A stretch of DNA of 64,000 bases from Gordoniibacillus chartarius. Lineage in GTDB: Bacteria; Bacillota; Bacilli; Paenibacillales; NBRC-103111. Position 1 is the stretch's first letter. Each line of letters begins with the position of its first letter. The stretch spans positions 35,667 to 99,666 of the forward strand of contig NZ_JBHLWN010000102.1 of NCBI RefSeq assembly GCF_042432825.1, written 5' to 3'. The position numbers and the translations under genes were made by a program. Under the pieces are notes generated by a model. The model worked only from the letters and a program-made list of their open reading frames with translations. It was not told where the DNA came from and made no database searches. This document shows, one piece after another, positions 60,160 to 64,000 of this stretch.

Positions 60160-62103
60160 TTACGGGAACGGATGAGGATGCGAGTTGAGCTGATCCTCGC
60201 GCAGCGGCTGCTTCACGTATCCGAGCTTCGCCGGCACGTCCAGCACTCTCTTTAAGCCTGTCAGCCGGGTGAGATGATACCCGAACGTCATCGGCAGCAT
60301 CCCCGGAATGAGCACCTTCACGCAATGCAGCCGGTTTCGCCGTAATTCCGGCGTCGTCTGATCCACGACGATCACGTCGAGGCCCAACCGGCGGAATGCT
60401 TGAAGCACCTCCTTCAGGTCGTCGGTCAAGTCCCGATGGTTCGTTCTCGGCTTGAATTCATCCTCGAACGCTCGAAGCGGACGGTCCTCCGCAAGCAGAA
60501 ATTGCAGCCGTTCTTCAGCCTGAGGCAAGCCATAGAGCATGGAATGGTCCTCCATTCCCCTCACTAGCGTCGGATCGCGGAGCATCCGCTCATACTCCTC
60601 CCGATTCGCGGCGAGCTTCTCGTCCAAGGTCAGCATCATCCCCGAAAGCTCATGTACCGCGCCTTTTGCCGCCCGAACCGGATCCGGATGCGCCCCTGCA
60701 GCGCAGATGAGATTGAGTCCCTTCGACTTTTTATTTTTCGCCAGTGCCCATACGCTCGGGATCCCGTTCTCCATAGTCGCGTTATAGAGGTACGTTTCGA
60801 ATCCCGCGACGGCATTCAGGCGCTCCAGCATCAGAACCAATTCCCGGTCATTCGCGGAGCGCGGGTCCAAACGAGGGAGCGGCAGCCGCGCATACCAGGT
60901 CAGCAGAAACGAATCGCGCTCCACCACTTCCATAATGCCGTAGAAAATCGCTTCCTCCAGGCTTCCGCCCAGCGCGCAGCCGTTGGAGGTCTCGTAGACG
61001 AAGCCCCGATCGCAGCTTGAGCTGTAGTAAGCGAGCAGCTGCGGAACGAGAATCGGACGTTCCTGCAGAAACGAGTAGCCCCAAACCCACTCGAGCTGCC
61101 GGTCAGGATCAAACGGTTCGAACGGAAACCCCGGCTTCTCATACTGTTCCTTCGCATACAGCCCGACGGTTACAGGATCGAGTGCATGGTCCGCCACATG
61201 GCGGTAGGTATCTCGAATCATCGTTCTCTTGCCCCTGGGGGCCATTCCGCAGTACCGCTCCAAGCCTTCCAGTATTGCGGCCAGCTCGCTATCCGCATAA
61301 GAATGCGTTCGGCCGGCCGCCGCTTCATCCATATTCATCAGCGGCAGATTGACGCTTACGTCGGCAAATGGCGAGACAAGATCCAGCATTTTACCGTTCA
61401 GAAAGCCCGTTTTATAATCTAGATAGTCAACGGCTAATACTGCCTTAAGCTCTTCCAACGACCGGCAGCGATAAATGCGCTCGCTGATCTTCGGACTCGG
61501 CTTGAGCGTAATCCGGGCCGCCTCCGGCGAATCGTCGGGCAGACGCCCGCAAACCGAACATAACGGATCGGGCAAAATGAAATGACTCGAGCATTTGAGC
61601 GTCTTCATATTCACGAAGATCATCCGTTCATCCGTGCGGGCCCCGGCGCCCTGAAGCTCTCTTTGCACCTCAGCCGACAGCAGGTGCGCCATCTGCAGCA
61701 GCCCCGTGCGCGAGGCCCATGCGTCACTCGGCAGTCCCCCGGATTGCCCCAGCCGCCTCCGCAGCATCCACATCTCTTTGCGGTCGCGCCCCGCGATCAA
61801 CTGCCGGCTGTCGGCGCATTGCGAGCATCCCGGCGCCCCCGGCTTGACCAGCGGCCCGATCACCCCTTCGCCAAATGCGATGAATCCGCGGATCCACCGA
61901 ATGCCCGCCGTCCGGAACGCCGCTTCCGCTTCAAGATGAACGGAAGGATTCCATGCATCGTCCAGCACCAGCGCGAAATCCGTCGCTTTCGGCACGCCTG
62001 ACTGGAGATCGGCCAGCCGTTCGATCCGATATAAGGCCGATAGCAGCTCGCATGCAAGCTCCGCCAACACCCCATGTCCTACAACGGTGACTACCGCGCT
62101 CAT
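60160..62103 (-). CDS. Fused TOMM leader-binding/YcaO cyclodehydratase
   Basis: 647 residues. The N-terminal 240 residues are the E1-like partner with four cysteines for structural zinc (Cys93, Cys96 in CSQC; Cys182, Cys185 in CSVCG). The C-terminal part is a YcaO domain: SYADSELAAILEGLERYCG and MEVVERDSF carry the Glu residues that coordinate Mg-ATP, and the protein ends in the proline-rich tail SHPHPFP typical of azoline-forming YcaO enzymes. It cyclises Cys/Ser/Thr of a precursor peptide to azolines with ATP. The start overlaps the upstream gene by 4 nt (ATGA). Confidence 0.92.
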   Translation of the reverse strand: MSAVVTVVGHGVLAELACELLSALYRIERLADLQSGVPKATDFALVLDDAWNPSVHLEAEAAFRTAGIRWIRGFIAFGEGVIGPLVKPGAPGCSQCADSRQLIAGRDRKEMWMLRRRLGQSGGLPSDAWASRTGLLQMAHLLSAEVQRELQGAGARTDERMIFVNMKTLKCSSHFILPDPLCSVCGRLPDDSPEAARITLKPSPKISERIYRCRSLEELKAVLAVDYLDYKTGFLNGKMLDLVSPFADVSVNLPLMNMDEAAAGRTHSYADSELAAILEGLERYCGMAPRGKRTMIRDTYRHVADHALDPVTVGLYAKEQYEKPGFPFEPFDPDRQLEWVWGYSFLQERPILVPQLLAYYSSSCDRGFVYETSNGCALGGSLEEAIFYGIMEVVERDSFLLTWYARLPLPRLDPRSANDRELVLMLERLNAVAGFETYLYNATMENGIPSVWALAKNKKSKGLNLICAAGAHPDPVRAAKGAVHELSGMMLTLDEKLAANREEYERMLRDPTLVRGMEDHSMLYGLPQAEERLQFLLAEDRPLRAFEDEFKPRTNHRDLTDDLKEVLQAFRRLGLDVIVVDQTTPELRRNRLHCVKVLIPGMLPMTFGYHLTRLTGLKRVLDVPAKLGYVKQPLREDQLNSHPHPFP

Positions 62104-64000
62104 CCTGCGTCCCCCTCTCGAACAATTACGCCGAAGACCCTTCCCGGTAAATCCTTGAGCAGCGGTTCCACGGCCAGATCGATAACCTCGAGATGCTTGC
62201 CGTTCCTTGTTAACACCTGAAGGGAGCTGCGCAAAAGGTCCTGAAGATGGACCGTTTCCGAAGAAGGAATCGGCAAGGTGACCGGAGCCTCATTCCCAAT
62301 GTGCACCGAAGCGGCCTCCAGCACGTTCGCCGCACGGCAGGCAGGGCCGTTCTGCACCTTCAGCAGCGCCGAATGCAGCGCCCTTCTGAGCGATAAAGTC
62401 AGATTCAACCCGATGCCGCCATACCAGCAATCGCGGGTTCCGACCCATACGGAACGGAAGCCGGATACGTCCTCCCCTAAGGCAATTAGCGGTTCACCCT
62501 GCAAGAAGGTTAACGCTTGCAAGTAATACCGGCAGCGCACGTCTTCCACCTTGCCGAGCCGAAGCCTATGGACATATGGCTTACGAGCAGCCACATAGCT
62601 GCCTAACGTCTCGGCCAAACAGGCTTGCAGTCCGCGCATGACGGCTTCCTGAGCGGTCTCTCCCGCTCCGGCGCAGGCGGAGCGCTGCGGTTCGGGAAGT
62701 ACGCCCGTTAGCCGCGATGCATAAGCTTCGATCCCGCACAGCCCAGCCTCCCGTCTTGCTTCCTCGTGCGTAAGACCGGAACAGACGAGGTCCGGCAGCA
62801 ATCCGGCTGGTCCCTCTGTCAGCGGATCTACCGCTTGAACGCTGCATTGGGAGAGCGGCAGCTGCTTTAAGTCCCCTTCCTCCCACAGGTGAAGAATTCC
62901 TGTATGCGCCGATGTCAGCCGGTTCAAGTACGCAAACAACCCGGTCGATACACCTCTGCCCGAATCCCGTTCCAGCTGTGCGCCCCAATCTTTAACTGCG
63001 GCGGCCTCGGCGCCGCGCAAATCGCCGCTCGCGAGGGGATGAGGGCTGACGGGATGTATGCTTCCTTCCAACGTTTCCAGATCAAGAAGGTAGACAGCAT
63101 CACGCAGCTCCGGTTCAATCACCCCAGTAACCGACTTCAACAGCTCGAACGCGAGCACATTGGCCAGCATCGCTCCCGAAGCGGATGACATAGCGTGCCG
63201 CTGCGGATCTTTCTCGAGCGCGACCCGGTGGATGCGGCGCCATGCCGATTCCCAGCATGCATCCGACTCCGGATGCACGAGCGGTCCCGCCATTCCGGTA
63301 TGGTGCAGGCATACGGCCGGGAGAAGAAGCTTGCGCTCCTCCTTGCAAACGCTATTTAGAAGCCGCAGCTCCCGGGCATCTCCCTTCTCAGATGCGTAAA
63401 GCACCGCTTGATACGGCTGTACGAGTTCCCGCCAGCCGCTCGCTCCATCCCGTTGAAGCGTGACTTCCTTGACCTCGACCTCCGGATCGGATTGCCGGGC
63501 ATGCGCCTCCAGCTCAGCCAGCCGCCGCTTATGGCTCGGTGCAGAGTCCATAAGCAGCACATGAAACCGCGGCAGCCCGGACTCAAGCAAAGCCGCCGCC
63601 AGTGCAGCGAGAATCGGCCCAGACCCAGCCACTAGCACTTCGGCTTGCCGATATTGCTGAAACCGGAACGCGCCGGAATCGGCAAAGCTGTCCAGGAAAG
63701 CGATTTGCGGGGCATATTTACGGACGATCCCTTCCGTCAACCGATGCGGACGGTCTTGGCTCATATCTCGCAAGAAACCCTTCCCATACAGCGCCTCCGC
63801 AATTTCATACACCCGGCGTATGTAAGGCTCGGACAATCCGTTCGTCAAGGCCTCCATCGTGTTCTCCCCATTGAACATAGGGATCAGCTTCTCAATCCAG
63901 CGGTCGATCATTTCACCTTGCATACGGAACGTTCCTACGTTAGGGCTTGCTGAACAAGATTCGTTCCATTTACACCCAACGTAAGTCTCTAAACCCAAGC
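62100..64000 (-). CDS. ThiF-like thiazole-containing bacteriocin maturation protein (5' end outside window)
   Basis: At least 632 residues; the frame is still open at the right edge, so the true start is probably beyond 64000. NVGTFRMQGEMIDRWIEKLIP, then FNGENTMEALTNGL and LRDMSQDRPHRL, match the N-terminal docking region of the ocin_ThiF-like family found beside YcaO and SagB genes in heterocycloanthracin-type clusters. A Rossmann-like core follows (AEVLVAGSGPILAALAAALLES). The C-terminal 200 residues resemble a YcaO-like or accessory region (LTLSLRRALHSALLKVQNGPACRAANVLE). Likely role: recognise the precursor and support the cyclodehydratase. Exact biochemical function is not established for the family. 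Confidence 0.87.
   Translation of the reverse strand, partial: LGLETYVGCKWNESCSASPNVGTFRMQGEMIDRWIEKLIPMFNGENTMEALTNGLSEPYIRRVYEIAEALYGKGFLRDMSQDRPHRLTEGIVRKYAPQIAFLDSFADSGAFRFQQYRQAEVLVAGSGPILAALAAALLESGLPRFHVLLMDSAPSHKRRLAELEAHARQSDPEVEVKEVTLQRDGASGWRELVQPYQAVLYASEKGDARELRLLNSVCKEERKLLLPAVCLHHTGMAGPLVHPESDACWESAWRRIHRVALEKDPQRHAMSSASGAMLANVLAFELLKSVTGVIEPELRDAVYLLDLETLEGSIHPVSPHPLASGDLRGAEAAAVKDWGAQLERDSGRGVSTGLFAYLNRLTSAHTGILHLWEEGDLKQLPLSQCSVQAVDPLTEGPAGLLPDLVCSGLTHEEARREAGLCGIEAYASRLTGVLPEPQRSACAGAGETAQEAVMRGLQACLAETLGSYVAARKPYVHRLRLGKVEDVRCRYYLQALTFLQGEPLIALGEDVSGFRSVWVGTRDCWYGGIGLNLTLSLRRALHSALLKVQNGPACRAANVLEAASVHIGNEAPVTLPIPSSETVHLQDLLRSSLQVLTRNGKHLEVIDLAVEPLLKDLPGRVFGVIVREGDAG

Noticed and set aside
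1..64000. CRISPR arrays, tRNA/rRNA genes, intact insertion sequences
   Set aside because: Looked for regular repeat-spacer arrays, cloverleaf ends and transposase frames with inverted repeats; none seen. The only mobility gene trace is the recombinase tail at 20873.

Overview
The window reads as chromosomal DNA of an endospore-forming, moderately GC-rich Firmicute, most likely Paenibacillus or a close relative. That placement is inference, resting on SpoVB-, GerP- and YjcZ-type sporulation genes, YesM/YesN and AraC-type regulation of plant-polysaccharide genes, Lpl/Ytc-type sugar ABC transporters, strong AGGAGG ribosome sites, frequent GTG/TTG starts and CzrA/CzcD/CzcO metal resistance. No rRNA, tRNA, CRISPR array or intact insertion sequence was seen.

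Layout. 1-8.7 kb: the 3' end of katG, a frameshifted MerR remnant, a DJ-1/PfpI protein, a SpoVB-like flippase, a TetR/MFS pair with matching operator-like sites, a DHA2 exporter, and a strong promoter carrying two operators ahead of an unrecognised small protein. 8.7-16.7 kb: an AraC regulator divergent from a secreted pectate lyase, a DUF606-YeiL-DUF606 unit with a palindromic candidate operator, and a secreted esterase behind a cre-like site. 16.5-21.5 kb: a patchwork of remnants (short-chain dehydrogenase tail, frameshifted unknown gene, tyrosine-recombinase C-terminus) among an MFS/HxlR pair and a quinone reductase-like flavoprotein. 21.5-27.6 kb: GerP-like spore genes with an Hsp20 gene, an ECF sigma/anti-sigma pair, an alpha/beta hydrolase and a GNAT acetyltransferase.

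27.7-48.2 kb is the main block: about 20 kb all on the minus strand, devoted to uptake and breakdown of pectin, probably rhamnogalacturonan. In transcription order it has two permeases, a solute-binding lipoprotein, a Gfo/Idh oxidoreductase, a large GH105-like enzyme, a membrane-anchored AraC regulator, an unassigned six-hairpin glycosidase-like protein, an oligogalacturonate lyase, a GH105 hydrolase, a GH95 enzyme, a second solute-binding lipoprotein and a YesM/YesN two-component system. Many junctions overlap by 1-10 nt, which implies translational coupling. Extracellular lyases would release oligomers, the binding protein and permeases would import them, and OGL, GH105 and GH95 would dismantle them in the cytosol.

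48.2-58.5 kb: a gluconate-2-dehydrogenase-like operon whose small subunit carries a one-base frameshift, a short YjcZ-like spore gene, the czrA-czcD-czcO operon with a perfect 20-bp operator palindrome, a glycosyltransferase/YmaF pair, and an MFS exporter with a divergent MarR repressor and tandem operators. 58.5-64 kb, running off the right edge: the core enzymes of a thiazole/oxazole-modified peptide (TOMM, heterocycloanthracin type) pathway, namely a ThiF-like maturation protein, a fused leader-binding/YcaO cyclodehydratase and a SagB-type dehydrogenase. The precursor peptide is not in the window. This partial TOMM locus and the unassigned glycosidase-like enzymes of the pectin block are the best leads for undescribed chemistry.
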